Source of the DNA: Bacteroidota bacterium
GTDB taxonomy: Bacteria; Bacteroidota; Bacteroidia; B-17B0; Aurantibacillaceae
Assembly (NCBI GenBank): GCA_025362395.1
Contig: JANYGK010000022.1
Coordinates: forward strand, 1 to 62,109
Length of the DNA stretch: 62,109 bases
Reading direction: 5' to 3'
Below, piece by piece: positions 9,822 to 18,157 of the stretch. How positions within the stretch are numbered: position 1 is the stretch's first letter; each line of letters starts with the position of its first letter. Under the pieces are notes generated by a model. It was given only the letters and a program-made list of their open reading frames with translations. It had not been told where the DNA came from and ran no database searches. The position numbers and the translations under genes were made by a program.

Positions 9822-10571
9822 ATGAAAGCATTAATTATTGAAGATGAACAAAAAAGTCGCGAAATGCTGGCTAATCTTATTAAGAAAAATTTTGCTGAAG
9901 TGACTTTGGTAGGCCAGGGAAAAAATGTGGCCGAAGGAGTTGAACTTATCACCACGCTTCAACCCGATTTGGTTTTTCTCGACATTAGTATGCCTGACGG
10001 GACAGGCTTTGACGTATTGGAAAAAGTACAGGGCTTGAAATTTGAAATTATTTTTACTACCGCTACAGATAAGCATGCGCTAAAAGCCATTAAGTATAGT
10101 GCCTGTGATTACCTTTTAAAACCTATTGACATTGAGGAATTAAAAATTGCCATTGAAAAAGTATTGAAGAAAAAAACGACAAGTCTGCCAAGTATGGAAA
10201 ACCTTCAATTCTTAATTCAAAACTTAAAAAGAGCAGATGATAATTACAGTAAAATTACTTTGCCTACAGGTAACGCTTACGAAATTGTAAACATTAAAGA
10301 TATTATCCGTTGCGAAGCCGATGGCAGCTACACCATTTTCTTTTTAAACGGAGGTAAAAAGATCATCGTATCTGTAGGTTTAAAGCATTACGAAGACCTG
10401 TTGCCTGTAAATGATTTTATCAGGATCCATCATCACCATTTAATTAACATGAACCACGTAGTTCGCTTTTTAAAAGAAGACGGCGGATATGCCATTATGA
10501 GCGATAATACAAAACTGGAGATCAGCAGGCGCAAAAAAGATGCCTTTTTAGAGCGTTTAAATTCGCTTTAA
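9822..10571 (+). CDS. LytTR-family response regulator
   Basis: 249 residues. The receiver domain covers 1-~120 with acidic pocket 'IIEDE', phospho-acceptor Asp54 in 'VFLDISMPDG', a conserved Thr in 'IIFTTATDKHA' and Lys in 'YLLKPID'. The C-terminal LytTR DNA-binding domain (~150-249) contains 'IKDIIRCEADGSYTIFFL' and 'FIRIHHHHLINMNHV'. It follows the propeller sensor kinase in the same direction with a 93-bp gap, so the two very probably form a pair, although separate promoters cannot be excluded. Target genes are unknown. LytTR proteins bind paired direct repeats, and the CCGGTTA repeats ahead of the kinase could be autoregulatory sites (inference). Confidence 0.96.
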   Translation: MKALIIEDEQKSREMLANLIKKNFAEVTLVGQGKNVAEGVELITTLQPDLVFLDISMPDGTGFDVLEKVQGLKFEIIFTTATDKHALKAIKYSACDYLLKPIDIEELKIAIEKVLKKKTTSLPSMENLQFLIQNLKRADDNYSKITLPTGNAYEIVNIKDIIRCEADGSYTIFFLNGGKKIIVSVGLKHYEDLLPVNDFIRIHHHHLINMNHVVRFLKEDGGYAIMSDNTKLEISRRKKDAFLERLNSL

Positions 10572-10585
10572 AGCCTTACTGCATA

Positions 10586-10621
10586 AAAAAATCCCGGTTC
10601 ACTAGTGAGCCGGGATTTTTT
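10586..10621. terminator. Bidirectional terminator between the LytTR regulator and the metalloprotease gene
   Basis: A6-TCCCGG and CCGGGA-T6 arms around an inner pairing TTCAC-TA-GTGAG (one G-T). The stem is continuous, with A- and T-tracts on both sides, and the genes are convergent. Confidence 0.92.
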
Positions 10622-10638
10622 ATTGAATTTATTATTTC

Positions 10639-13600
10639 CTATTGAAGAACTACTTTTAGTAATTTCATTCCATCGTTCATTTGTATTTTCACATAATAAA
10701 CTCCTTTACTGAAAGAACTCATATCCAGTAATAATACTTTCGGGTCTTTGCTGCTTTCCATTACTACTGTTTGCCCTAACGTATTAACAACCGACACTTC
10801 CAACTTACCCGTGTTAGATGTACTCGAAACAGTAAATACACCGTTGCTTGGGTTAGGATATAATGTAATATTATTTCCTGATGCAAGTGTTTGCAAACCT
10901 GTACAAGCATTAACAGTTAATGTAATTATTTGATTTCCTGAACAGGTTCCGTTACTTCCTGAAACCGTGTAGATTGTTGTTGATGTAGGGTTAGCAGAAA
11001 CCGCAGTTCCGTTTGCACTGCTTAAATTAGTTGCAGGGGTCCATGTGTAATTGCTTGCTCCCGCAGCAGTTAAAGTGGCGGATGAACCTGCACAGAGTAT
11101 TGTTGAAGACGCGGAAGCTGTAATTACCGTTGTTGGAAGCACATTAATGGTAAACGTGGTTGAGTTCCCCATACAACTGCCCGTACTGCCTGTTACAGTA
11201 TAAATAGTACTTGCTGAAGGCGTTAAACCCGATGAAGCACCTGATCCCGCAGGTAACCAACTGTATGATGAAGCGCCCGTCATATTTACTGTAACCATGG
11301 TTCCGCTACAGGTACTAGTATTAGTAATTGAGGCTGCAATGATTGGAGTAGACGTTAAGTAAATAGTAATATTACTTGTTGAACTGCAACCGCCCGTGGT
11401 ACCTGTTACTGTATAGGATGTAGGAGCAGAGGGGCTCACTGTAATAACAGAAGTTGTTTGAGAACCCGGCAACCAAGTATATCCTGCCGCACCGCTTGCG
11501 GTTAAAGTAGCGGTTTGTCCTGTACAAATTGTATTTGAAAAAACGGAGATACCAACCGTTGGCGTAGTATTAACGTTGATCGTAAACGTTTTTGATGCGC
11601 TCGTACAGCTTCCTACGCTGCCGTTTACTGTATAGATAGTAGTTGATGCAGGCGTTAAAGCGCTTGAGGAACCTGAACCTGTCGGTGACCAACTATACGT
11701 GGAAGCTCCTGAAAGATTAACGGTTACCGATATTCCGCTACATACAGTTGTGTTAGTAATGGATGTTGTAATGGTTGGAGCGGTAGTTACGTTAATTGTA
11801 ATAACGTTTGATGAACTACAGCTTCCGTTACTTCCCGTTACAGTATAGGTTGTAGTAACAGTAGGGCTCACCGCTATAACCGTAGTTGTTTGGGCGCCCG
11901 GTAACCATGCATAGCTTGCAGCACCACTCGCTGTTAACGTAGTTGTTTGTCCTACACAAATTGTAGAAGAGGAAGCCGTAACAGCAACGGTTGGAGTAGG
12001 ATTAACCGTAACGGTTACCATTTTAACAGCGCTTGTACAACCGCTTGTTGTTCCTGTTATTGAATAAACCGTTGTAGATGCAGGTGTTAAAGTACTTGCA
12101 GCCCCGGAACCGCTCGGTAACCAAATATAAGTGCCTGCACCTGTTAAAGTTTCAATAACAGAGGAGCCGCTGCATATAGTTGTGTTAGTTACAGATGCTG
12201 CTACTGTTGGCGTAGCCGTTATTGTAATTGTTTTTGTTGCAGTAGTAGTTCCCGAACCGTTAGCAACGGTTAACGTAATTGTTTTTACACCCACGGTTGT
12301 ATATGTTACAGATGTATTTTGTGAAATCGCCGATGAGGGCGTTCCTCCCGTCATGCTCCACGCCCAAGAGCTTGGGCCTCCCGTAGATGCATCCGTTAAA
12401 GTAATGGCGCTGCCTGTACAACCGGTGTTTACAGAACTAATAGCCGCTGTAGGACTGGCAACCGTAACTCCTGTAATATTTATATTATCAAGGTAAATGG
12501 CATCGCCATAGTGGCCCCTGTTTATAAATGAAACCAACACATTAGGTTGCCCTATATAAGCAGTAAGATCAATAGAATCTTTTTGCCATTGAGATGCGGC
12601 TGTAGGTGTAAATGCCGCGGAATTGGTAGCAGTAACCGCAGTAGCTAATTGTGTACCGCCTTTTAGATAAGCCGATGTTAAAGAAGTGCCGCAGTTTGTT
12701 GACACTCCAATTTGAAGTGTATCTGAATAAGCTCCGCCAAATGTATTTGAATACGATCTGTAAAAGGTCATTTTAGCGCTTGAAAAACCCGTTAAATTGA
12801 CGTATGATTTTAATTCGTCCCTGTTATTAATACTGTCATTGTAATTATTAAAAACAGTACTTTGAGTGCTTAAATAGCCCGCTGTGGTTGATAATTTCCA
12901 TGTAACATTATCATTGCCCGCGTCATATATATACCAATTTGCAGGCGGAAAAACAGCTGTTTGAAAATCCTGTGTTAACGGCAATGCCGTTGGGCTTGTA
13001 ACATTAATATAGGCCAACACGGAATAGGTACTGCTTCCTGTTGCATTTGTTGCTACTAACTGAACGCTGTATGTACCCGCAGTGTTATAAGTAACTGTAG
13101 GGCTCGACACGGTTGACGTGGAAGGTGTGCCTCCTGCAAAAGTCCAGGTAGTTAAAGTTGGCGAGCCTGTGCTTAAATTCGCAAATATAACATTTTGTCC
13201 TACGCATACTATTGTTTTATTAGCCGTAAAGCTTGCTGTTGGTGAACCCAATGCGCAATTCGATGAATTTAAGGGGGTCATTAACGGCAGGGCACATGTG
13301 CCGCCTGCCTGTGCATTTCTTGCCATTACATCCAAACCGCCGTTCAGATCATCTGTATTTAAAGTACGTTTTGATTGCCCGTTAGATAATGCATAATGCA
13401 TGAGATCCGTTGATTTAATAACATGGCCTAATTGGTGGCCGTGCCCCAGCTCGTGTACCGTTACTGATTCAAAATCATATTGCGAACTTGTTGGTGCAGC
13501 AGGGCCGTATTGCCAAGTTAAACCGCCCGGCGTATTTGCAAATTGAATATCCATTTCTGCAACAAACCACTGCATGGATGCTCCTGAACCGCAACCTGAA

Positions 13601-14730
13601 AAGTAACTTCCGCACTGTCCTAAAATACCCGCGCCTAAGCCCGAATTAAAGGTTACAATATTTATTCCGTCACTTGCTGAGGCAGTAATGCTTGATGTTA
13701 CGGCAGCGGTTGGCCAGTTAATATAGGTAGCACAGCGCCATGATTGTAATGAACGCAGAAAAGCCGCTTTAGCAGGAGCATTGGTGTTAAAAGCAGTATT
13801 ATAAGTCCACAAATAACCTCCGCCTGACTGGTTAATATGTTTTGTATTATAAACCATTCCCGCGTTTGTTACATTTAATTCGGAATATGGAACCGTTAAA
13901 GTTACCACGCTGTTTGACCCATTTACATTTATAACGCCTGTGCCCGCGCCTATTGGTACCTGAACCTGTATTTGTGTGTTTGTCCATGATACTATTTGTG
14001 AGGCAATAGGTGATACAGTGGTCGCTCCGCCATCATCCGCGTTTTTAAAACCAATTAATGACGCATCTGCAGTTGCTCCAAAACCTGACCCGTTGATAGT
14101 TAAAACTGAAAACGTACCCGCGGTAATTGTGGTTGGTGAGAAACCTGAAATGGAAGCGATGTTTTGTACGGTGTTACCGCCCGAATGTGAAGCTTGTTGA
14201 AACGGGTTTACAGAACTTAACGGCACATAACTTGCGCCCGTAAATTGCGAAATGGTAGTATAAAGCGTTGAAGACGCGTTTTGATAAGTATTGAAAGGTT
14301 CCGAAGCCGCATTAACAGAAACATCATACTTTATAAAGCCCTGTGCGCTTCCGTATGATTCGTAAACCTGCTTCCCGAATTGTGAAGGTTGGGTATTTTG
14401 ATTAAGTGTAAATACACCTGTTTCGTTTATATGTACTATAAGTGTAGGATCAAATACATGTTTATCATTTCCGACAATACCGCCTTCCGTAATAACTTCT
14501 ATATATGGGGCGCATGTATTTTTAAATGTTTTATATACTTCTATCAAATTAGAGGTATATATTTTATCGTGTTCGCTATTCCAGAAAGACTGTTGGTTTA
14601 CCACCTTGCCTTCAATAACCAATGCTGATTGTGAAACTCTTTGGCTTAAAAGTACGGGGTACATTAAGCACTGAGCTTGCAGTTGAGATAACGCAGCAAA
14701 AAATGCTACAATTGATAAAAGTTTTTTCAT
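10639..14730 (-). CDS. Large secreted matrixin-like metalloprotease with TIG, PKD, six Ig-like repeats and T9SS type A sorting domain
   Basis: 1363 residues. Order: signal peptide (1-19), unassigned domain (20-180), IPT/TIG domain (~187-280), metzincin-like catalytic domain (~290-475), PKD (~497-575), jelly-roll/choice-of-anchor region starting 'DFQTAVFPPANWYIYD' (~587-755), PKD (~763-835), six ~72-residue Ig-like repeats (~838-1285) and a C-terminal 'LYPNPSNGVF…' sorting domain (~1288-1363). Zinc motif HELGHGHQLGH has His426, His430 and His436, with Gln where classic metzincins have Gly; 'DLMHYAL' downstream is a probable Met-turn. It should be translocated by Sec, then T9SS, and anchored or released at the surface. 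The substrate is unknown. It is monocistronic, with its own promoter at 14782-14811. Confidence 0.9.
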   Translation of the reverse strand: MKKLLSIVAFFAALSQLQAQCLMYPVLLSQRVSQSALVIEGKVVNQQSFWNSEHDKIYTSNLIEVYKTFKNTCAPYIEVITEGGIVGNDKHVFDPTLIVHINETGVFTLNQNTQPSQFGKQVYESYGSAQGFIKYDVSVNAASEPFNTYQNASSTLYTTISQFTGASYVPLSSVNPFQQASHSGGNTVQNIASISGFSPTTITAGTFSVLTINGSGFGATADASLIGFKNADDGGATTVSPIASQIVSWTNTQIQVQVPIGAGTGVINVNGSNSVVTLTVPYSELNVTNAGMVYNTKHINQSGGGYLWTYNTAFNTNAPAKAAFLRSLQSWRCATYINWPTAAVTSSITASASDGINIVTFNSGLGAGILGQCGSYFSGCGSGASMQWFVAEMDIQFANTPGGLTWQYGPAAPTSSQYDFESVTVHELGHGHQLGHVIKSTDLMHYALSNGQSKRTLNTDDLNGGLDVMARNAQAGGTCALPLMTPLNSSNCALGSPTASFTANKTIVCVGQNVIFANLSTGSPTLTTWTFAGGTPSTSTVSSPTVTYNTAGTYSVQLVATNATGSSTYSVLAYINVTSPTALPLTQDFQTAVFPPANWYIYDAGNDNVTWKLSTTAGYLSTQSTVFNNYNDSINNRDELKSYVNLTGFSSAKMTFYRSYSNTFGGAYSDTLQIGVSTNCGTSLTSAYLKGGTQLATAVTATNSAAFTPTAASQWQKDSIDLTAYIGQPNVLVSFINRGHYGDAIYLDNINITGVTVASPTAAISSVNTGCTGSAITLTDASTGGPSSWAWSMTGGTPSSAISQNTSVTYTTVGVKTITLTVANGSGTTTATKTITITATPTVAASVTNTTICSGSSVIETLTGAGTYIWLPSGSGAASTLTPASTTVYSITGTTSGCTSAVKMVTVTVNPTPTVAVTASSSTICVGQTTTLTASGAASYAWLPGAQTTTVIAVSPTVTTTYTVTGSNGSCSSSNVITINVTTAPTITTSITNTTVCSGISVTVNLSGASTYSWSPTGSGSSSALTPASTTIYTVNGSVGSCTSASKTFTINVNTTPTVGISVFSNTICTGQTATLTASGAAGYTWLPGSQTTSVITVSPSAPTSYTVTGTTGGCSSTSNITIYLTSTPIIAASITNTSTCSGTMVTVNMTGASSYSWLPAGSGASSGLTPSASTIYTVTGSTGSCMGNSTTFTINVLPTTVITASASSTILCAGSSATLTAAGASNYTWTPATNLSSANGTAVSANPTSTTIYTVSGSNGTCSGNQIITLTVNACTGLQTLASGNNITLYPNPSNGVFTVSSTSNTGKLEVSVVNTLGQTVVMESSKDPKVLLLDMSSFSKGVYYVKIQMNDGMKLLKVVLQ
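10970..12235 (-). repeat. Six tandem Ig-like repeats encoded within the metalloprotease gene
   Basis: Six ~215-bp coding repeats. Two alternating forms are visible: an A form with 'TNTTxCSGxxV…LTPASTTIYTVxGS' and a B form with 'TICVGQTTTLTASGAASY' and 'WLPGxQTT'. The order is A-B-A-B-A followed by a diverged last copy. Each unit holds a conserved Cys pair and a 'Y-x-W-x-P' core. The alternation suggests expansion by duplication of a two-unit block. Confidence 0.8.
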
Positions 14731-14781
14731 ACAGTATATGCTTCGAGGGTTTTACTTAAGTAAATATAACAAACATGGAAC

Positions 14782-14811
14782 CAAAATTAGTTTCTCCGGT
14801 AATAATCCAAA
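14782..14811 (-). promoter_or_regulatory. Predicted Bacteroidota-type promoter for the metalloprotease gene
   Basis: On the minus strand, TTTG (14811-14808) is followed after 18 bp by TAATTTTG (14789-14782), matching the TTTG-N18-20-TAnnTTTG consensus. Transcription would begin near 14775, giving a leader of ~45 nt before the ATG at 14730. Confidence 0.6.
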
Positions 14812-14923
14812 AAAAATTAACAAGATGGCACATTTTATTTTAAAATGCCCGGAAGCTTCTGTTACAAAGCAATAGCTGGCTCTACAACTAATGTAAAACC
14901 TGCTTATAAAAGCATTAAATATT

Positions 14924-14990
14924 TATTCAAGAATTACTTTTACTAATTTTGTTCCGCCGTTCATTTGTATTCACATACATTTACTTCCCT
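14924..14990 (-). pseudogene. Decayed 3' end of a T9SS sorting-domain gene
   Basis: On the minus strand the last codons before a TAA at 14926-14924 read 'IQMNGGTKLVKVILE', closely matching the real tail of the neighbouring metalloprotease 'IQMNDGMKLLKVVLQ'. Upstream the similarity continues (GGA…TATGTGAA) but with a 2-base loss, which gives a stop in the shifted frame. No open frame leads into it. It is best read as the leftover tail of a deleted T9SS cargo gene, or of a duplication of the neighbour. Confidence 0.7.
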
Positions 14991-15222
14991 GCTTCCTGAT
15001 TGGTAACCGTTGAAAAAAAGCAAGTAAATGTTTTTTATATAATCAAAGGTTAATTGAAGTAAATATATAGAAGAGAAATGAAAAAATCAACTCATTTGGA
15101 CGAAGACGCTAAAAAATTTAACATTTCAGTATAAACATATTGGTGTTTATTTCTATTATAGGCTCATTCATTTTAACGGGCTAAAACGAATAGATTTAAC
15201 CTATCTAAACCTTACATAACTT

Positions 15223-16572
15223 ATGGCAAAAAAAGCATCTCCCTCAGCAACTGAACAAAAAATATTTGTATTAGATACTTCCGTTATTATTTATGATCAT
15301 ACCGCGATAAAAAATTTCCAGGAACATGATGTTGTTATTCCTATTACTGTTTTAGAAGAATTGGATAATTTTAAAAAAGGAAACGATACTAAAAATTTTG
15401 CAGCGCGTGAATTTACAAGGTATGTGGATGTGATGTCCGGAAAAAACCTGTTACAGGACTGGACACCTATTAACGGCCGAACACACGGACGGTTTAAAAT
15501 AGAAATGCATACATCGTCAAAAATAGATGCCGAGAAAATATTCGGAGAAAAAAAGGCGGACCATAAAATTTTAAATGCCGCCCTTTATACCGCCGAAACA
15601 AACCCATCAAAAAAAGTAATTTTAGTTACCAAGGATATTAACCTTCGCATTAAAGCAAAATCATTAAACCTGCATGCGGAAGATTATACCACCGGGAAAA
15701 TTTTAACCATTGATGAATTATATACCGGGAATTCGGTTGTTGATAGAGCAAGCGTTGAAGCGGTAAATTTAATTTATGAAAAAGGCGCTTGTCCTTCTAA
15801 GGATGTTCTTAAAAAAGAAGTGCCGTTGGCTAACCATTATTACGTGGTTAAAAATGCCGGGGGCTCTGTGTTAACGCGCTATGAGGAATCTTCCAAAACA
15901 TTAAAGAGAGTGGTTAAGACTTCTTCTTACGGTATCATTCCAAAAAATGCGGAACAGTCGTTTGCGTTGGATGCTATTATGAACCCCGATATTCGTTTGG
16001 TAAGTATACAGGGCGTGGCGGGAACAGGAAAAACATTATTATCATTGGCAGGAGCTCTTGAACAACGCCGCAACTACCATCAAATTTACTTGGCTCGCCC
16101 TATTGTGCCATTAAGCAATAAAGACATCGGTTACCTGCCTGGTGATGTAAACTCCAAGCTAAACCCCTATATGGAACCGTTATGGGACAATTTGAAATTT
16201 ATTAAAAGCCAGTTTACTGAAAAAGATAAGGAGCTGAAAGCGATTAATGAAATGATAGAGAACGAAAAGATTGTGATTTGTCCTTTGGCTTTTATTCGCG
16301 GGCGCAGCTTAAGCAATATGTTTTTTATTGTAGATGAAGCGCAAAACTTAACGCCGCACGAAGTAAAAACAATTATTACACGTGCCGGCGAAAATACTAA
16401 AATAATTTTTACGGGAGATATCTATCAAATTGACACCCCTTACTTGGATGCACAAAGCAACGGCCTAAGCTACTTAATTGATAAAGTAAAAGGGCAACCG
16501 TTATACGCGCACATTACACTACAAAAAGGTGAACGAAGCGATTTAGCCAATTTAGCAAATGATTTGTTGTAA
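15223..16572 (+). CDS. phoH: PhoH-family ATPase with N-terminal PIN domain (PhoH2 type)
   Basis: 449 residues. The N-terminal PIN ribonuclease domain (~12-150) has acidic residues in 'FVLDTSVIIYD' (Asp18), 'PITVLEELDNFKKGNDTK' and 'LVTKDINLRIKA'. The C-terminal PhoH/RecD-like ATPase (~240-449) has Walker A 'GVAGTGKT' (264-271) and Walker B 'FFIVDEAQNL'. PIN-PhoH proteins are reported as RNA helicase/RNases in toxin-antitoxin-like or RNA-processing roles. Length and order are standard for the family. It is a single gene; the convergent lipoprotein gene ends 4 bp beyond its stop. The start ATG follows an AT-rich leader without a clear promoter motif. Confidence 0.95.
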   Translation: MAKKASPSATEQKIFVLDTSVIIYDHTAIKNFQEHDVVIPITVLEELDNFKKGNDTKNFAAREFTRYVDVMSGKNLLQDWTPINGRTHGRFKIEMHTSSKIDAEKIFGEKKADHKILNAALYTAETNPSKKVILVTKDINLRIKAKSLNLHAEDYTTGKILTIDELYTGNSVVDRASVEAVNLIYEKGACPSKDVLKKEVPLANHYYVVKNAGGSVLTRYEESSKTLKRVVKTSSYGIIPKNAEQSFALDAIMNPDIRLVSIQGVAGTGKTLLSLAGALEQRRNYHQIYLARPIVPLSNKDIGYLPGDVNSKLNPYMEPLWDNLKFIKSQFTEKDKELKAINEMIENEKIVICPLAFIRGRSLSNMFFIVDEAQNLTPHEVKTIITRAGENTKIIFTGDIYQIDTPYLDAQSNGLSYLIDKVKGQPLYAHITLQKGERSDLANLANDLL

Positions 16573-16575
16573 GAT

Positions 16576-17004
16576 TTAAGGTATAGTAATAGTATAATGT
16601 GGGCTTGTTACGGATTCTAATCCTGCGGTATCAACCAATGTGAAATGATAATCAAAAACCTGCCCACTTGTTACAATCTTGCTGAATGTTTTAGTGGGTT
16701 TAGGTAAGCTGCCATAGAAGGTATTATTATTGTATACATTTATTTTTGAATACGTTGTAGCATATTGGGCCAATATATTGCTGATACAAACATAAGGTGA
16801 CAAAACAAATGATGTTGTAGTACCCCAAGGCTTAATTGTTGCACTATCTAATTTTACCATTGCATTACTTCCGTATGCATAAACTTTTGGAAGTATAGGG
16901 ATTACTTTTATCGGCTCCAATTCAGGAAGCGTTTCATGTTTTTTACAAGATGTAAAAACAAGAAAGGAAAAAACAGCAAATATTATAGCTTTACAATAAA
17001 ACAT
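16576..17004 (-). CDS. Predicted lipoprotein of unknown function
   Basis: 142 residues. The N-terminus 'IIFAVFSFLVFTSCKKHE' is a signal peptide with a lipobox-like site ending at the Cys before 'KKHE', so it should be a lipid-anchored exported protein. The mature part has no family I recognise; it is beta-rich with an Ig/fibronectin-like ring ('FDYHFTLVDTAGLES'). Its start overlaps the end of the upstream broken PEGA gene by 22 bp, so the two were translated from one transcript. It stops 3 bp from the phoH stop codon in the convergent direction. Confidence 0.7.
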   Translation of the reverse strand: MFYCKAIIFAVFSFLVFTSCKKHETLPELEPIKVIPILPKVYAYGSNAMVKLDSATIKPWGTTTSFVLSPYVCISNILAQYATTYSKINVYNNNTFYGSLPKPTKTFSKIVTSGQVFDYHFTLVDTAGLESVTSPHYTITIP

Positions 17005-17672
17005 ATCTGATTATATAAAGGATTATAGGAAGCATTTATTTTAGTTAATAAGGGAGTTTCATTAAATTGTTTTCGTTTTCGGACGAAATCAATAATATAA
17101 AAGGTTAACGCTGTAGCCATACATGCAGAAGTGACAATTGTTCCTTGCTTTTTTATTTTTTCCTGTTCTTTTATTAATGCTTCATAGTTTGATTTTTCAG
17201 AATAGTATGCTGCACTTTTCTGACTATCACCTTGATCATATTTGCTTTTCAAATCAATTGCACGGTCATGTGATTCATTACTATATTTATTCAGGTTATT
17301 ATAGTCAGAATAATAATCTATACCGGCTATTAAAGAAGCAGCGATCGGTATAATAAAAGTCAGTTTAAATGCATTTTGTTTTCTGCGATACGATTTATAA
17401 TCCTCTGTAAAGCTTAATCTTTTAGTGTAAAATTTATTTCTTTTTGGCAATACCATAAAGGAATCTACCATTAATTCATAATGAGGTGACTATACTGTTA
17501 CAATATACTTGCCTGTTGCAACAGTTTGCAATTTTTTTTGAGGGTCTATTTTTTTATCATTTAAATAAATAATAACTCCTTTCTCTTTAAAATACACCAA
17601 AGCTTTTGAAGAATCAGATTGACAAAACGAGGTTTTAGTAAAAATAATTGATAAAAGGACGATTTTTGTTCT
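16983..17672 (-). pseudogene. PEGA-domain membrane protein gene, interrupted by an in-frame TAG and lacking a start codon
   Basis: Intact downstream frame: 17489-16983, with a possible restart ATG at 17471 giving 162 residues and two hydrophobic spans. The same frame continues upstream through an amber TAG at 17492-17490. The upstream ~60 codons read as a signal peptide ('TKIVLLSIIFTKTSFCQ') and then a PEGA-like beta domain ('ALVYFKEKGVIIYLNDKKID', 'TGKYIVTV'). After the stop the PEGA core resumes as 'SPHYELMVDSF'. No ATG, GTG or TTG precedes the domain in this frame before the upstream TAA. PEGA domains are usually surface or periplasmic. Two independent defects argue for a decaying gene, although a sequencing or assembly error could explain the TAG. 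Confidence 0.75.
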
Positions 17673-17769
17673 ATAAGTTTTTAATATTATAAATAAACTT
17701 AATAATAATTAGTCGCATAGTAAAATTATTAGTTAAACTCATTCGCGTATATTTCGTGTATAATTCATT

Positions 17770-18075
17770 TTACATACCCGGCAACATGCCGCTTGCCACT
17801 TGCTTCATTTCAGTTTCGTTCACTTCATTGGCTTTTGCTAAAGCTTTATTCAAAGTCACGGTTAATTGTTCCTCTAATTCTTCTTTATCGCCATGCTGTA
17901 AGGCAGGCGCAATAGTTAATGATTTAATTTCACGGTTCCCGGTAATGATTATGTTTATATCACCGCCGGCACCTTCTACAGTTATAAGCGTAGTATCTAA
18001 TTTCGCTTTTGTCTCTTCGGCTTTTTGCTGCATCTCCTGTAGCTTGCCTATCATATCGCCAAATTTTCCTAACAT
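17770..18075 (-). CDS. ebfC: YbaB/EbfC-family nucleoid-associated protein
   Basis: 101 residues from the ATG at 18073-18075. This start gives 'MLGKFGDMIGKLQEMQQKAE', the family's typical N-terminus; a start 12 codons upstream adds a charged tail not seen in relatives. A long N-terminal helix is followed by a beta-sheet ('TVEGAGGDINIIITGNREIKS') and a C-terminal helix with 'LNKALAKANEV'. It binds DNA as a dimer and is usually encoded beside dnaX/recR, but neither is adjacent here. It lies 82 bp after the RsmF-type methyltransferase gene on the same strand. Confidence 0.95.
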   Translation of the reverse strand: MLGKFGDMIGKLQEMQQKAEETKAKLDTTLITVEGAGGDINIIITGNREIKSLTIAPALQHGDKEELEEQLTVTLNKALAKANEVNETEMKQVASGMLPGM

Positions 18076-18157
18076 AATATTTATTTTTTTAGGTTCCCGC
18101 TGATCCCGCAAATAAAGCAGATTAAATTTGCAGGAAAGTATTTATCAAAGTTAAATT

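Larger units (their letters stand above)
14731..15222. other. 492-bp intergenic region between metalloprotease and phoH genes
   Basis: It holds the metalloprotease promoter (14782-14811), the remnant of a T9SS sorting-domain tail (14924-14990) and a short open frame at 15078-15131 (17 codons plus stop, starting MKKSTHLDEDAKKF). The latter is followed, after a -1 shift, by a hydrophobic stretch ending at ~15183 ('INILVFISIIGSFILTG'), possibly a decayed small membrane-protein gene. The region has the look of gene decay. No tRNA or terminator was seen. Confidence 0.5.

Noticed and set aside
10970-12235. Regular ~215-bp repeats, considered as CRISPR or satellite DNA
   Set aside because: The units are in-frame coding repeats with conserved Cys and Trp positions, and there are no short identical repeats with unique spacers.
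12131-12496. 121-codon plus-strand open frame
   Set aside because: It lies wholly inside the repeat-rich minus-strand metalloprotease gene, and is a low-complexity valine/alanine/proline-rich antisense reading of the Ser/Thr-rich Ig repeats, without a start context.
17756-18103. 115-codon plus-strand open frame over the ebfC gene
   Set aside because: The opposite strand carries a clear YbaB/EbfC protein; this frame is its antisense shadow.
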